Positions 18,081-27,169 of a stretch of 64,000 nucleotides of DNA are shown one piece after another. The notes beneath the pieces are model-generated. The model searched no databases and had not been told where the DNA came from. It saw only the letters and a list, made by a program, of their open reading frames with translations. Numbering within the stretch: the first letter of the stretch is position 1; the number at the start of each line of letters is the position of its first letter. The stretch is taken from positions 148,805 to 212,804 of the forward strand of contig JBHJGV010000027.1 in assembly GCA_050331455.1 (NCBI GenBank). Direction: 5' to 3'. The stretch comes from CAYUYV01 sp050331455 (lineage in GTDB: Bacteria > Pseudomonadota > Alphaproteobacteria > JAJFIK01). The position numbers and the translations under genes were made by a program.

Positions 18081-18644
18081 TCAGAAAAACGGCAGGGCTA
18101 GCGCGACCACGAAAATGACCATCACACCGACGCGGATACTCCATCGGCCGGCCGAGGGAACACGGTGCCACCACCCCCGCATGGCCGGGCCGAAAAAATA
18201 GAGTGCGACAGCCATCATGGTGTAGCGAACGGTCCGGGCCAGGGCCGCGGCGAGAAGGAAGGGCGCGAAAGCCACCCCCGCCACGCCTGCCGCCATGGTC
18301 GTGATCTGAAACGGCACCGGTGTCTGGGCGGCGATAAAAATGATCCAAACACTGTAGTCCTGGAAGCGCTGACGCTTGGCGTCGAACACCTCCTCCATGC
18401 CAAGCCCCTGCACCAGGGACTGGCCGACGCTTTCGAAAAGCTGAGCCCCGACGAAATAGAACACAACACCACCGATGACGCTGCCCACGATCGCGATGGC
18501 GGTGACTGGCGCCACATGCCGCCGATCTTCCAGCATCATGGCTGCGAGAAGAAATTCGATGGGCCACGGAAAAATCGTGCTTTCCAGCAGTGCACCGACG
18601 AAAAGGATCGGATAGGCGGAGCGGGAGCGGACGAGGTCGCTCAT
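18081..18644 (-). CDS. VTT-domain (DedA/YqaA-like) membrane protein
   Basis: A small integral membrane protein of about 187 residues with the VTT/SNARE-associated fold: GALLESTIFPWPIEFLLAA near residue 15 and GVVFYFVGAQLFESVG near residue 55. The amphipathic re-entrant part follows. DedA-type proteins affect lipid carrier or phospholipid translocation; YqaA-like members are uncharacterised. The start is ambiguous. The ATG at 18644 fits the family N-terminus, while an ATG at 18731 would overlap the upstream dehydrogenase gene by 20 bases. Neither has a strong ribosome binding site. Confidence 0.75.
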   Translation of the reverse strand: MSDLVRSRSAYPILFVGALLESTIFPWPIEFLLAAMMLEDRRHVAPVTAIAIVGSVIGGVVFYFVGAQLFESVGQSLVQGLGMEEVFDAKRQRFQDYSVWIIFIAAQTPVPFQITTMAAGVAGVAFAPFLLAAALARTVRYTMMAVALYFFGPAMRGWWHRVPSAGRWSIRVGVMVIFVVALALPFF

Positions 18645-18711
18645 CCAGCGGGCGCGCACGCCCCTGCGCGCAGCACCTCCGCCGCCGGGCCTCAAGGCCG
18701 TTTCCGGCCCA

Positions 18712-19632
18712 TCAGGAGTCACGCGCAGCATCAAGGCTTACCCCGGGCGGCGGCGGTATATCATCGGGCACGAAAAAGTCCGGCATCAGGGCACGCGAAG
18801 GATCGACCCGGTACTGATCGAAATCCGTGACGCCATGGGCGGCGAGCAGGGTGTCGTCGATGCAGAACTGGCCGGTGAAGCTGCGGGCGTTCCGCGTCAC
18901 GATGACATGGGCGGCATCGGCCATGATCTCCGGCGTGCGGCAGTGTTTCATGCCTTCGTCCCCGGCCAGGGCATTGCGGATGGCCGCCGTCGCAACGCCC
19001 GTACGCGGCCACAGGGCATTGAAGGCGATACCGTCCTCCCGGAACTCCTCGGCCATGCCGAGCACGCACAGGCTCATGCCGAACTTCGCCATGGTGTAGG
19101 CCACATGGGGCGCAAACCATTTCGGATCCATGTCGAGGGGCGGCGAAAGATTGAGGACGTGGGGATTTGCGCTGCGCTTCAAATGGGGGATGCAGGCCCG
19201 GGAGGTCACGAAGGTGCCGCGGGTGTTGACCTGGTGCATCAGGTCATAGCGCTTCATCTCGGTCTGGAGCGTGCCCGTCAGCTGGATGGCGCTTGCATTG
19301 TTGACGCAGATGTCGAGCCCGCCGAAGCGCGCCACCGTCGTCTCCACGGCCCGCTGGACACTCTCCTCATCCCGCACATCCACGATGAGCGGCAGGGCCT
19401 CGCCGCCGGCCGCCTCGATCTCCTCGGCCGCCGTGTAGATGGTGCCGGGCAGTTTCGGGTGGGGCTCGGCGGTCTTGGCGGCGATGGCGATCCTGGCGCC
19501 GTCCCGGGCCGCGCGCAGGGCAATGGCGAGGCCGATGCCCCGCGATGCGCCGGTGATGAACAGCGTCTTGCCGGCAAGACTGCCACCGGACGGACCGGGC
19601 CCGGCCGGGGCCATTCCTGTCTGGACCACCAT
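18712..19632 (-). CDS. SDR family oxidoreductase, HSDL2-like
   Basis: A short-chain dehydrogenase/reductase of 306 residues. The NAD(P) site TGASRGIGLAIA is near residue 29, NNAS near residue 116, the catalytic Ser is in NLSPPL, and YTMAKFG near residue 183 gives the Tyr and Lys. The wording resembles the hydroxysteroid-dehydrogenase-like 2 group, often tied to lipid metabolism; the substrate is unknown. A clear AAGGAG lies seven bases before the ATG. The 269 bases upstream, up to the gshA stop, hold no recognised gene. Confidence 0.88.
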   Translation of the reverse strand: MVVQTGMAPAGPGPSGGSLAGKTLFITGASRGIGLAIALRAARDGARIAIAAKTAEPHPKLPGTIYTAAEEIEAAGGEALPLIVDVRDEESVQRAVETTVARFGGLDICVNNASAIQLTGTLQTEMKRYDLMHQVNTRGTFVTSRACIPHLKRSANPHVLNLSPPLDMDPKWFAPHVAYTMAKFGMSLCVLGMAEEFREDGIAFNALWPRTGVATAAIRNALAGDEGMKHCRTPEIMADAAHVIVTRNARSFTGQFCIDDTLLAAHGVTDFDQYRVDPSRALMPDFFVPDDIPPPPGVSLDAARDS

Positions 19633-19901
19633 CGTCTTCTCCTTAACCGTTGTGGGGACGCTACACGGTCATGCACCGATTTGGCACGCTGGAGTCTAGC
19701 CCGTTTGCCAAAAACAATTTGCGAAAAATCTTGGACACGGCCAACGCACGGCCCGGCGAGCGCGGCAACTGCGACCAGCCCACAAGCAACGATCCCTGAC
19801 GCTCCGCCTGCCGACCCATCGCCAGCGCAAAACCCTTCCCGAAGCACTCCGAGGATCACCTCCACAGTGAGACAGGCCATGGCAACTTTTTCAATGGGCT
19901 G

Positions 19902-21263
19902 TTAAAAGGCGCATTCCTCGAAAATGGGGTCGACCGAACCGCCCCATTCGCCGCGGTAGCGCTCCAGAAGGCGTTCGGCCGGCGTGCGGCCGTCCTCGGC
20001 AATCTCATCGAGGGCATCGAGAAAGCCGGTTTCGTCGGGCGAGAAATCGGCCCGGCGCCGTTCCTTGAGGCCGGCCCGGGCATGGCTCAGAAGCTCCCGC
20101 GCGATGTCCTGGACGCTCCGCCCCCGGATCGTGGCCTTGAGCCCCAGGCGGGTGACGTCGCCGCGCAGGGCCTCGCGTTCCTGCCGCGTCCAGTCCTTGG
20201 CCAGGTCCCAGGCGGCATCCAGCGGTCCCTGGGCGTAGAGCAGCCCGACCCAGAATGCGGGCAGTGCGCAGATCCGGTTCCACGGGCCGCCGTCGGCGCC
20301 GCGCATCTCGATGAATTTCTTGATCCGCGCTTCGGGAAAGATCGTCGTCAGATGGTCCGCCCAGTCATTGATGGTGGGCCGCTCGCCGGGCAGTTCGGGC
20401 AGCCGGCCTTCGAGAAAATCGCGGAAGGAGCGCCCCGCCACGTCGATATAGCGGCCCTCGCGATAGACGAAATACATGGGCACGTCGAGGGCATATTCCG
20501 CATACCGCTCAAAGCCGAAGCCGTCCTCAAACACGAAGGGCAGCGTGCCCGTGCGATCAGGATCCGTGTCCGTCCAGACATGGGCGCGATAAGAGAGATA
20601 GCCCGTCGGCTTGCCGTCGAGGAAGGGCGAGTTCGCGAACAAGGCGGTGGCAATGGGCTGAAGCGCAAGGCCCACGCGCAGCTTCTGGACCATGTCGGCC
20701 TCGGAGGAGAAGTCCAGATTGACCTGAATGGTCGCGGTACGGAACATCATATCCCGGCCCATGGACCCCTTGACCGCCATATAGCGGCGCATGATGCCGT
20801 AGCGGCCCTTGGGCATGATGGGCACGTCCTGCAGCGCCCAGAGGGGCGAGGATCCCAGGCCCAGAAAGCCGATGCCGAGACCGTCGGCCACGGTCGCCAC
20901 CTGGTGCAGATGGGTGTGCACCTCGTCACAGGTCTGATGCAGATTGTCGAGGGGCGCGCCGGACAATTCGAACTGGCCCCCGGGCTCCAGGCTGATCGAA
21001 GCGCCGTCGAGGGCAAGGCCGATCACGTTGCCGTCTTCGCGCACGGGCTGCCAGCCAAAGCTCTGGAGGCCCTCCAGCATGGCCCGGATGCCGTGGGGGC
21101 CGTCATAGGGCAAGGGCGTGTTGTCCGCTTTCCGGAACCCGAATTTCTCGTGCTCCGTCCCGATCAGCCAACGCTCCTTCGGCTTACAGCCCGCTTCGAG
21201 ATAGGCCGCAAGCTGCGCCCGATCCGTGATGGGATCGGCAGCCGCCGACTGGGGAATGGACAT
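19902..21263 (-). CDS. gshA: Glutamate-cysteine ligase, alphaproteobacterial/plant type
   Basis: An ATP-dependent ligase making gamma-glutamylcysteine, the first step of glutathione synthesis. The 453 residues match the plant and alphaproteobacterial class rather than E. coli GshA. Signatures are IGTEHEKFGFR near residue 34, SLEPGGQFELSG near residue 90, MMFRTATIQVNLDF near residue 175, and KKFIEMRGADGG near residue 310. It lies downstream of rsmE on the same strand, a common pairing in this class, with a 208-base gap. Confidence 0.94.
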   Translation of the reverse strand: MSIPQSAAADPITDRAQLAAYLEAGCKPKERWLIGTEHEKFGFRKADNTPLPYDGPHGIRAMLEGLQSFGWQPVREDGNVIGLALDGASISLEPGGQFELSGAPLDNLHQTCDEVHTHLHQVATVADGLGIGFLGLGSSPLWALQDVPIMPKGRYGIMRRYMAVKGSMGRDMMFRTATIQVNLDFSSEADMVQKLRVGLALQPIATALFANSPFLDGKPTGYLSYRAHVWTDTDPDRTGTLPFVFEDGFGFERYAEYALDVPMYFVYREGRYIDVAGRSFRDFLEGRLPELPGERPTINDWADHLTTIFPEARIKKFIEMRGADGGPWNRICALPAFWVGLLYAQGPLDAAWDLAKDWTRQEREALRGDVTRLGLKATIRGRSVQDIARELLSHARAGLKERRRADFSPDETGFLDALDEIAEDGRTPAERLLERYRGEWGGSVDPIFEECAF

Positions 21264-21417
21264 GGATGTGGGCCTCCGGCGGGTCTTGTGGGCGCCTCGC
21301 CGGACGGGCGGCGGACCGGCGCGTGGATCTCGGACAGACCCGAATCCCGGGCCTTTGTCGATTTAGCCACACCGTGGAGCCCTTACAATAAGGCCCCGTT
21401 CCGTCCAAGGCCATTTT

Positions 21418-21435
21418 GGGCGCGAAATCGCGCCC
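21418..21435. terminator. Hairpin between rsmE and gshA
   Basis: GGGCGCGA, AA, TCGCGCCC forms a perfect 8-bp stem 36 bases past the rsmE stop. There is no U tract in the direction of transcription, so it may only slow or protect the transcript. Confidence 0.3.
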
Positions 21436-21471
21436 GTACGCTCACGCGGTCGAAGGAAGCATGTGCGGCTG

Positions 21472-22323
21472 TCACGGTGTGGGGAAGGAGCACAGCCCGC
21501 CCGTGCCGAAATCGCCCAGGGCGGCCTGCCATAGGGTGAGGGCGGCGATGGCGGCGGTGTCGGCGCGCATGATCCGCGGGCCGAGGGAGACGCGCAGGGC
21601 GCCGGGGCAGCGGCCCAGGGCCTCACGCTCGGCCCCGTCGAAACCGCCTTCAGGGCCGATCAGCACGAACCAGGGCGCGCCGCGCCCCTCCCGCACGCCG
21701 GCCAGGGCCCTGAGCGCCGGCGGCGCGCCGCCCTCGGGGCCCGCCTCATCGCAGAACAACAACCGCGCGCCGGGCCCCGGCGGCCAGGCGGCGAGCACGG
21801 CGTCGAGCTTGCGCGGTCCCAGCACCTGCGGGACGGTCAGACGTCCGCATTGCTCGGCGGCCTCCACCACATTCGCCGTCAGACGATCCGTGTTGACCCG
21901 ACCCACCACCGTGCGCCGGGTCATCACCGGACCGATGGCGGCAACCCCCAGTTCCGTCGCCTTCTGCACCAGAAAATCGAGCCGTGCCCGCTTTACCGGT
22001 GCGAACAGGAGCGTAAGGTCAGGCACGGTGTCCTGGGGGCGGCGCAGGCCCTCGATCTCCAGGCCGACGGCGCGTTTGCCCACACTCGTGACCCGGGCGG
22101 CCCATTCGCCGTCGCGCCCGTTGAACACCAGCACCGCATCGCCCGACCGGGCCCGCAGCACCGAGGCAAGATAGTGGCTCTGCTCCGCGCCGAGGGTGAG
22201 GCTCATGCCGCCCGTGAGATCCTCTGCCACGAACAGCCGGGTGCGCCCGGTGGCACAGGCAAGGGGCATGGCCACGTCGTCCCCATCCCCGCGGGTGTGG
22301 TCCCCCTCGTCCTTCCTGGCCAT
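21472..22323 (-). CDS. rsmE: 16S rRNA (uracil(1498)-N(3))-methyltransferase
   Basis: A SPOUT-fold SAM methyltransferase modifying U1498 of 16S rRNA. The 283 residues hold QSHYLASVLRARSGD near residue 48, and LLFAPVKRARLDFLVQKATE with ELGV near residue 110. The C-terminal knot has LIGPEGGF near residue 220 and LGPRIMRADTA near residue 248. The first 18 residues are polar and non-conserved; an in-frame ATG at 22269 may be the true start. It is divergent from ubiA across 141 bases. Confidence 0.92.
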   Translation of the reverse strand: MARKDEGDHTRGDGDDVAMPLACATGRTRLFVAEDLTGGMSLTLGAEQSHYLASVLRARSGDAVLVFNGRDGEWAARVTSVGKRAVGLEIEGLRRPQDTVPDLTLLFAPVKRARLDFLVQKATELGVAAIGPVMTRRTVVGRVNTDRLTANVVEAAEQCGRLTVPQVLGPRKLDAVLAAWPPGPGARLLFCDEAGPEGGAPPALRALAGVREGRGAPWFVLIGPEGGFDGAEREALGRCPGALRVSLGPRIMRADTAAIAALTLWQAALGDFGTGGLCSFPTP

Positions 22324-22464
22324 GCGGTTTGCCCCTTGCGATTCATCGGCGTGTCCGGTCCACTCTGCCTAACGGAGAACGGTCCGTGATGGCCATCACA
22401 AAGCGCCGACGCCGGTTGCAGGTCCCCCATCCCGACGCCGGACGGCACAACACAAGGGATGTCT

Positions 22465-23379
22465 ATGATCGCCAAGCCCGCCGACGCGGCCCCTGGAAAC
22501 TGGGTCGACCGTTTCGTGCCTTCCCCCGTTCAACCCTTTCTGCGCCTGGCCCGGTGGGACCGGCCCATCGGCTTCTGGCTGCTCATCTGGCCATGCTGGT
22601 GGGCGATCACCCTGGCCGTGCCAGCGGCGAACCAGCCCTGGCCCGACCAGACCCTCCTTTTGCTTTTTGCGCTGGGCGCCATCGCCATGCGCGGCGCGGG
22701 CTGTACCTTCAACGACCTGGTGGACCGGCATATCGACGCCCGGGTGGAGCGCACCCGCTCGCGTCCCCTGCCCGCCGGCCAGGTGAGCGTGCGCCAGGCC
22801 TGGGCATTTCTGGTGGCCCAGTCCCTGGTGGGTCTGATGGTTCTCTTGACCTTGAACGGGCCGACCATCCTGCTCGGCATCCTGTCCCTTGGCCTGGTGG
22901 CCGCGTACCCCTTCATGAAACGCCTCACCGATTGGCCCCAGGCCTGGCTCGGCCTCACCTTCAACTGGGGTGCGCTGATGGGCTATTCGGCGGTCACCGG
23001 CACCCTGGGTCTGGCGCCGCTGCTCCTTTATGCCGGCTCGGTGCTCTGGACCATGGGCTATGACACGGTTTATGCCCATCAGGACAAGGAAGATGACGCC
23101 TTGATCGGCGTGAAGTCGAGCGCCCTGAAGCTGGGCTATCAGACCCGCCCCTGGGTGGCGGTGTTCTATTCGGGCACCCTCGTCTGCTTCCTCGCGGCCG
23201 GAACGGTCGCGGGGCTGAGCGGCTGGTTCTATCTGGGCATGGCCGCGGCAGCCGCTCATCTCGCTTGGCAGGTGGTCCGCCTGGACATCGACCGGCCGGC
23301 CCTGTGCCTTCTCATCTTCCGGGCCAACCGGGATTTCGGCGCACTGGTCTTTGTCGCCCTGCTGCTGGGCCTTGCCTGA
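22465..23379 (+). CDS. ubiA: 4-hydroxybenzoate polyprenyltransferase
   Basis: A multi-pass inner-membrane prenyltransferase attaching the polyprenyl chain to 4-hydroxybenzoate in ubiquinone synthesis. Both aspartate-rich motifs are present: NDLVDRHIDARV near residue 85 and YDTVYAHQDKEDD near residue 198, with SRPLPAGQVS between. The start at 22465 is chosen because AAGGG is six bases upstream; an ATG two codons earlier overlaps that site. The desaturase gene follows after 11 bases. ubiD lies 2.2 kb further on. Confidence 0.94.
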   Translation: MIAKPADAAPGNWVDRFVPSPVQPFLRLARWDRPIGFWLLIWPCWWAITLAVPAANQPWPDQTLLLLFALGAIAMRGAGCTFNDLVDRHIDARVERTRSRPLPAGQVSVRQAWAFLVAQSLVGLMVLLTLNGPTILLGILSLGLVAAYPFMKRLTDWPQAWLGLTFNWGALMGYSAVTGTLGLAPLLLYAGSVLWTMGYDTVYAHQDKEDDALIGVKSSALKLGYQTRPWVAVFYSGTLVCFLAAGTVAGLSGWFYLGMAAAAAHLAWQVVRLDIDRPALCLLIFRANRDFGALVFVALLLGLA

Positions 23380-23390
23380 GGAGCGCATCC

Positions 23391-24368
23391 ATGCTGCCCG
23401 TCCTCGACACACCCGCCCCGAAGGCACCGGCCGGGCCGTTACGCAAGGTGAACCCGCTCGCTCTTCTGAGCCCGGAGGATCTTGAGCGGCTACGCCGTCG
23501 TTCGGACCTTAAGGGCCTGTGGTCGGTGTTCACCTGCTGGGCCTGGATCGCGGCGGCCATGGCCGCCTATGCCGTATGGCCGTCACCGGCGACGCTCCTC
23601 GCCGGGATCCTGGTGGTGGGCGGGCGACAGCTTGGCCTTGCGGTCCTCATGCACGACGCGGCGCACAAAGCCCTGACCCGGTCCTCCGGTCTCAACGACC
23701 ATCTGGGCCAGTGGTGGTGCGGCGTGCCGGTGGGCGCGGATCTGTTCGCCTATCGCCGCTATCATCTCAAGCACCACCGCCATGTTCAGCAGCCGGAGGA
23801 CCCGGATCTGGTGCTTTCGGCCCCCTTCCCCGTGTCCCGCGCCAGCCTTCGGCGCAAGATCGTCCGCGATTTGACCGGTCAGACCTTTTTCAAGCAGCGC
23901 AGCGCCCAATTCCGCAACGCCTTCGGCCCCGCCGGGCGCCCCTGGTCCGAACGGATGGTGAAGGCCGTAAAGCGGCTCGGCCCCTTTTACGGCATCACTC
24001 TGGCGGGCCTTGCGGTCTTTGCAGCGGCAGGCCGGGCGGACCTGTTTGTGTTGCTCTGGCTGCTGCCCATGGCCACCTGGTCCATGATGATCACGCGGAT
24101 CCGGAACATCGCTGAACACGCGGTCGTGCCGGACAATGACGATCCCCTGCGCAATGCCCGCACGACCCGGGCCGGCCCTTTGACGCGTCTGATCCTCGCC
24201 CCCTATGCCGTCAATTATCACGTGGAGCACCACCTGTTCATGTGGGTGCCCCATTACAATCTGTCCCACCTGCATCGCATACTGATGAAAAAAGGCGTGG
24301 GTCCGTCCATGGAGATCCAGCCCGACTATCTGACGGTCCTGAGGCGCGCGACCCATGTCGCCGCCTGA
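23391..24368 (+). CDS. Fatty acid desaturase family protein
   Basis: A membrane di-iron desaturase-like enzyme of 325 residues. All three histidine boxes are visible: HDAAH near residue 87, HLKHHRH near residue 125, and HVEHH near residue 279, plus NIAEH. Hydrophobic segments flank them. The substrate could be fatty acyl chains or another lipid. The start at 23391 has GAGG upstream and follows ubiA closely. The next gene begins inside its last codons, suggesting an operon. Confidence 0.88.
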   Translation: MLPVLDTPAPKAPAGPLRKVNPLALLSPEDLERLRRRSDLKGLWSVFTCWAWIAAAMAAYAVWPSPATLLAGILVVGGRQLGLAVLMHDAAHKALTRSSGLNDHLGQWWCGVPVGADLFAYRRYHLKHHRHVQQPEDPDLVLSAPFPVSRASLRRKIVRDLTGQTFFKQRSAQFRNAFGPAGRPWSERMVKAVKRLGPFYGITLAGLAVFAAAGRADLFVLLWLLPMATWSMMITRIRNIAEHAVVPDNDDPLRNARTTRAGPLTRLILAPYAVNYHVEHHLFMWVPHYNLSHLHRILMKKGVGPSMEIQPDYLTVLRRATHVAA

Positions 24369-25074
24369 TCCCGAGGGGGCGGACGCCCCCTTCCCGCCCG
24401 TCGATCCGGCGCGGGCGGACCAATTCGTTCGGGCCGCCACCCGCCTCGAAAGGACGCCCCTCGTGCCGGAGCTGCGCCTCTTCCTCGCCAGCGAGGTCAT
24501 GCCCCTGTGGCGCATGACGGAGGAGGACCTGGCGGCCCGCGGTCTGCCGCCGCCCTTCTGGGCCTTCGCCTGGGCCGGTGGCCAGGCCCTTGCCCGGCAT
24601 GTCCTCGATCATCCGGATCTGGTGGCCGGCCGGCACGTCCTCGATTTTGCGTCCGGATGCGGGATCGGCGCCATCGCAGCGATGAAAGCGGGCGCCGCAT
24701 CGGTTCTGGCCGTCGATATCGACCCCTTCGCCGTCGCCGCGATCGAGGTCAACGCGGCCGCCAATGGCGTCACGGTCGAGGCGCTCACCGTGGATCTGGT
24801 GGGCGGCCCGGTGCCGGACCGGTCGGTCGTTCTGGCGGGAGACATCTGTTACGAGCAGCCCCTCGCGGATCGGGTCGAGGCCTGGCTGCGGATGCTGGCG
24901 CAGGAGGGTGCGCTGGTGCTGATCGGCGATCCGGGGCGCACCCATCTGCCTCAATCGGGCCTGATGGAGCGCGCGGTCTATCGGGTGGAAACCACGCGAG
25001 AACTGGAGGACTCGGCGGTGCGCCGGACGGGTGTCTGGCAGGTGCAGACCGCCGTGTCGCCGGATCAGGTTTGA
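24355..25074 (+). CDS. METTL20-like SAM-dependent methyltransferase (ETF-beta lysine methyltransferase family)
   Basis: A class I methyltransferase of 239 residues. The SAM site is FASGCGIGAIAAMKAG near residue 97 with AVDIDPFAV after it, and DICYE follows near residue 162. The preceding PPPFWAFAWAGGQALAR is typical of bacterial relatives of METTL20, which methylates lysines of electron-transfer flavoprotein beta. A nicotinamide-N-methyltransferase-like annotation would describe the same fold. The start overlaps the desaturase end by 14 bases, and the end overlaps the convergent PGPGW-like gene by 10. Confidence 0.72.
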   Translation: MSPPDPEGADAPFPPVDPARADQFVRAATRLERTPLVPELRLFLASEVMPLWRMTEEDLAARGLPPPFWAFAWAGGQALARHVLDHPDLVAGRHVLDFASGCGIGAIAAMKAGAASVLAVDIDPFAVAAIEVNAAANGVTVEALTVDLVGGPVPDRSVVLAGDICYEQPLADRVEAWLRMLAQEGALVLIGDPGRTHLPQSGLMERAVYRVETTRELEDSAVRRTGVWQVQTAVSPDQV

Positions 25075-25361
25075 TCCGCATCCTGCGGCATGGTCGGCTC
25101 GGGCCGGGTGTCTTCGATGAGCGTGCGGATCAGATTGGGCAAATGGGGGCGCCAGCCCTCAAGGGTTCGGTCAAAGCTCGGAAATCGCGTGCGTACTTTT
25201 CGCAAAACGTCCCGCACCCCCGGGCTGGTTGGGGCGACCATGGCGATGCCGATCACGATCATGATGGCGCCCAGGGGAATGGGGAGCGGCAGGACCACGA
25301 GGCCAACGGCGATCAGCGCCCATCCGAAGACCGCCTGGAACCTTCTATAGAGTGTGGCCAT
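25065..25361 (-). CDS. Small PGPGW-like membrane protein
   Basis: A 98-residue protein with a hydrophobic pair of segments (GWALIAVGLVVLPLPIPLGA then MIVIGIAMVA) and a polar C-terminal tail. It resembles the putative transmembrane PGPGW family, although the motif itself reads LPLPIPLG. The function is unknown. The ATG at 25361 has GGAG eight bases upstream; in-frame ATG codons further out (25439, 25574) lack a binding site. It is divergent from ubiD. Confidence 0.6.
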   Translation of the reverse strand: MATLYRRFQAVFGWALIAVGLVVLPLPIPLGAIMIVIGIAMVAPTSPGVRDVLRKVRTRFPSFDRTLEGWRPHLPNLIRTLIEDTRPEPTMPQDADQT

Positions 25362-25572
25362 GCAACGTTTCTCCAGTTCGACAATTCGATACAGGGTCCC
25401 GAACCGCGCGTCAAAAGCCGCAAAGGAATGGCGCGGCATAATCGACCCGGCCCCGCGATCCGGCCCCTGGCGTCCTGGACCGGCCCTTGTCTGAGGGCGC
25501 TTGGTCCATAATGTCGGACCGGGCAAAATCACGTCCAGAACAAAGAACACACCGCGAGAGGACCCTTTCCCC

Positions 25573-27108
25573 ATGGCCTACAAATCGTTGCGGGACTTTT
25601 TGGCCGTTTTGGAGAGCCAGGGCGACTTTGTCCGGGTCAGCGAACCCGTCTCCACCGTTTTGGAGATGACGGAGATCCACACCCGCCTGCTGGCCGAGGG
25701 CGGACCCGCGGTGCTGTTCGAAAAGCCCTTGATGCCGGACGGCACCGTCTCGCCCATCCCCGTTCTGATCAATCTGTTCGGCACGGTGGAGCGGGTGGCC
25801 CGGGCCGTGACCATGGGCGGGCGCACGCGGAACACCGCCGCCGAATTGCGCGAGGTGGGCGAGACCCTGGCCTTTCTGCGCCAGCCGGAGCCGCCCCAGG
25901 GCCTGCGCGAGGCCATGGACCTTCTGCCCTTGGCCAAGACGGTCATGAGCATGCGCCCCAAGACCTTGGCGTTCGGTGCCGCGCCCTGCCAGGAAATCGT
26001 TCAGACGGGGGACGACATCGATTTGACCCGCCTGCCCGTCCAAAGCTGCTGGCCCGGCGAGCCGGCGCCCCTGATCACCTGGCCGCTGGTGGTCACCAAG
26101 GGCCCCGGCGACACCAGGGAGGACGGCTTCAATCTCGGCATCTACCGCATGCAGGTGCTGGGCAAGAACAAGACGCTGATGCGCTGGCTCAAGCACCGGG
26201 GCGGGGCCCAGCACTATCGCCGCTGGGGCGAAACCAAGCCCGAGCCCCTGCCCGCCGCAGCCGTGATCGGGGCCGACCCGGGCACCATCCTGGGCGCCGT
26301 GACGCCGGTGCCCGACACGCTTTCGGAGTACCACTTCGCCGGCATCCTGCGCGGTGCCCGCGCGGAACTCGTGGATTGCAAGACCGTGCCCCTGAAAGTG
26401 CCCGCCCAGGCGGAGATCGTCATCGAAGGCTTTGTGTCCCTCGACGATTATGACGATGAAGGTCCGTATGGGGATCACACAGGCTATTACAATTCGGTCG
26501 AGCCCTTTCCGGTCTTCAATGTGACCGCGGTCACCATGCGGAAGGATCCGATCTATCTTTCCACATTCACCGGACGCCCGCCGGACGAGCCGAGCGTGCT
26601 GGGCGAGGCCCTCAACGAGGTGTTCATTCCCCTGCTCAGCCAGCAGTTTCCGGAGATCGTGGATTTCTGGCTGCCGCCCGAGGGCTGTTCCTACCGCATC
26701 GCCGTGATCAGCATGAAGAAGGCCTATCCGGGCCACGCCAAGCGCGTCATGATGGGCGCGTGGTCCTTCCTGCGCCAGTTCATGTACACGAAGTGGCTGA
26801 TCGTCGTGGATGACGACATCGACGCGCGGGACTGGAAGGACGTGATGTGGGCGATCAGCACCCGGATGGATCCGGGCCGGGACATCACGGTGATCGAGAA
26901 CACGCCCATCGATTATCTGGATTTTGCCAGCCCGGAATCCGGCCTCGGCGGCAAGGTCGGGCTCGATGCCACCAATAAATGGCCGCCGGAGACCAAGCGT
27001 GAATGGGGTGAAAAGCTCCGCATGGACACAGAAGTCGTCGAACGGGTGACCGAGAAATGGTCCCGCCTCGGCCTGCCCGGCTCCGGACGCCCGATTTGGC
27101 GGACGTGA
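25573..27108 (+). CDS. ubiD: UbiD family decarboxylase (3-polyprenyl-4-hydroxybenzoate decarboxylase)
   Basis: A prenyl-FMN-dependent decarboxylase acting on polyprenyl-hydroxybenzoate in ubiquinone synthesis. The protein has 511 residues, normal length. Signatures are YRMQVLGKNKTLMRWLKHRG near residue 192, the EGPYGDHTGYY active-site segment near residue 298, and GLDATNKWPPE near the C-terminus. The start at 25573 has GAGAGGA upstream. Together with nearby ubiA it supports a ubiquinone role. Its stop codon lies in the first unit of a 17-bp tandem repeat. Confidence 0.93.
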   Translation: MAYKSLRDFLAVLESQGDFVRVSEPVSTVLEMTEIHTRLLAEGGPAVLFEKPLMPDGTVSPIPVLINLFGTVERVARAVTMGGRTRNTAAELREVGETLAFLRQPEPPQGLREAMDLLPLAKTVMSMRPKTLAFGAAPCQEIVQTGDDIDLTRLPVQSCWPGEPAPLITWPLVVTKGPGDTREDGFNLGIYRMQVLGKNKTLMRWLKHRGGAQHYRRWGETKPEPLPAAAVIGADPGTILGAVTPVPDTLSEYHFAGILRGARAELVDCKTVPLKVPAQAEIVIEGFVSLDDYDDEGPYGDHTGYYNSVEPFPVFNVTAVTMRKDPIYLSTFTGRPPDEPSVLGEALNEVFIPLLSQQFPEIVDFWLPPEGCSYRIAVISMKKAYPGHAKRVMMGAWSFLRQFMYTKWLIVVDDDIDARDWKDVMWAISTRMDPGRDITVIENTPIDYLDFASPESGLGGKVGLDATNKWPPETKREWGEKLRMDTEVVERVTEKWSRLGLPGSGRPIWRT

Positions 27109-27151
27109 CAGGCTGATGGACGTGACAGGCTGATGGATGTGACGGGCTCGG
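27101..27151. repeat. 17-bp tandem repeat over the ubiD stop codon
   Basis: GGACGTGACAGGCTGAT occurs at 27101-27117 and 27118-27134 (identical), with a degenerate third unit at 27135-27151. The ubiD stop TGA falls in the first unit. Confidence 0.85.
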
Positions 27152-27169
27152 GGCCGTAACGGGCGGCCC

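Noticed and set aside
19633..19901. A possible gene or SDR extension between gshA and the SDR gene
   Set aside because: The minus-strand frame there runs out of phase into the SDR gene and has no family resemblance. The SDR start has its own AAGGAG.
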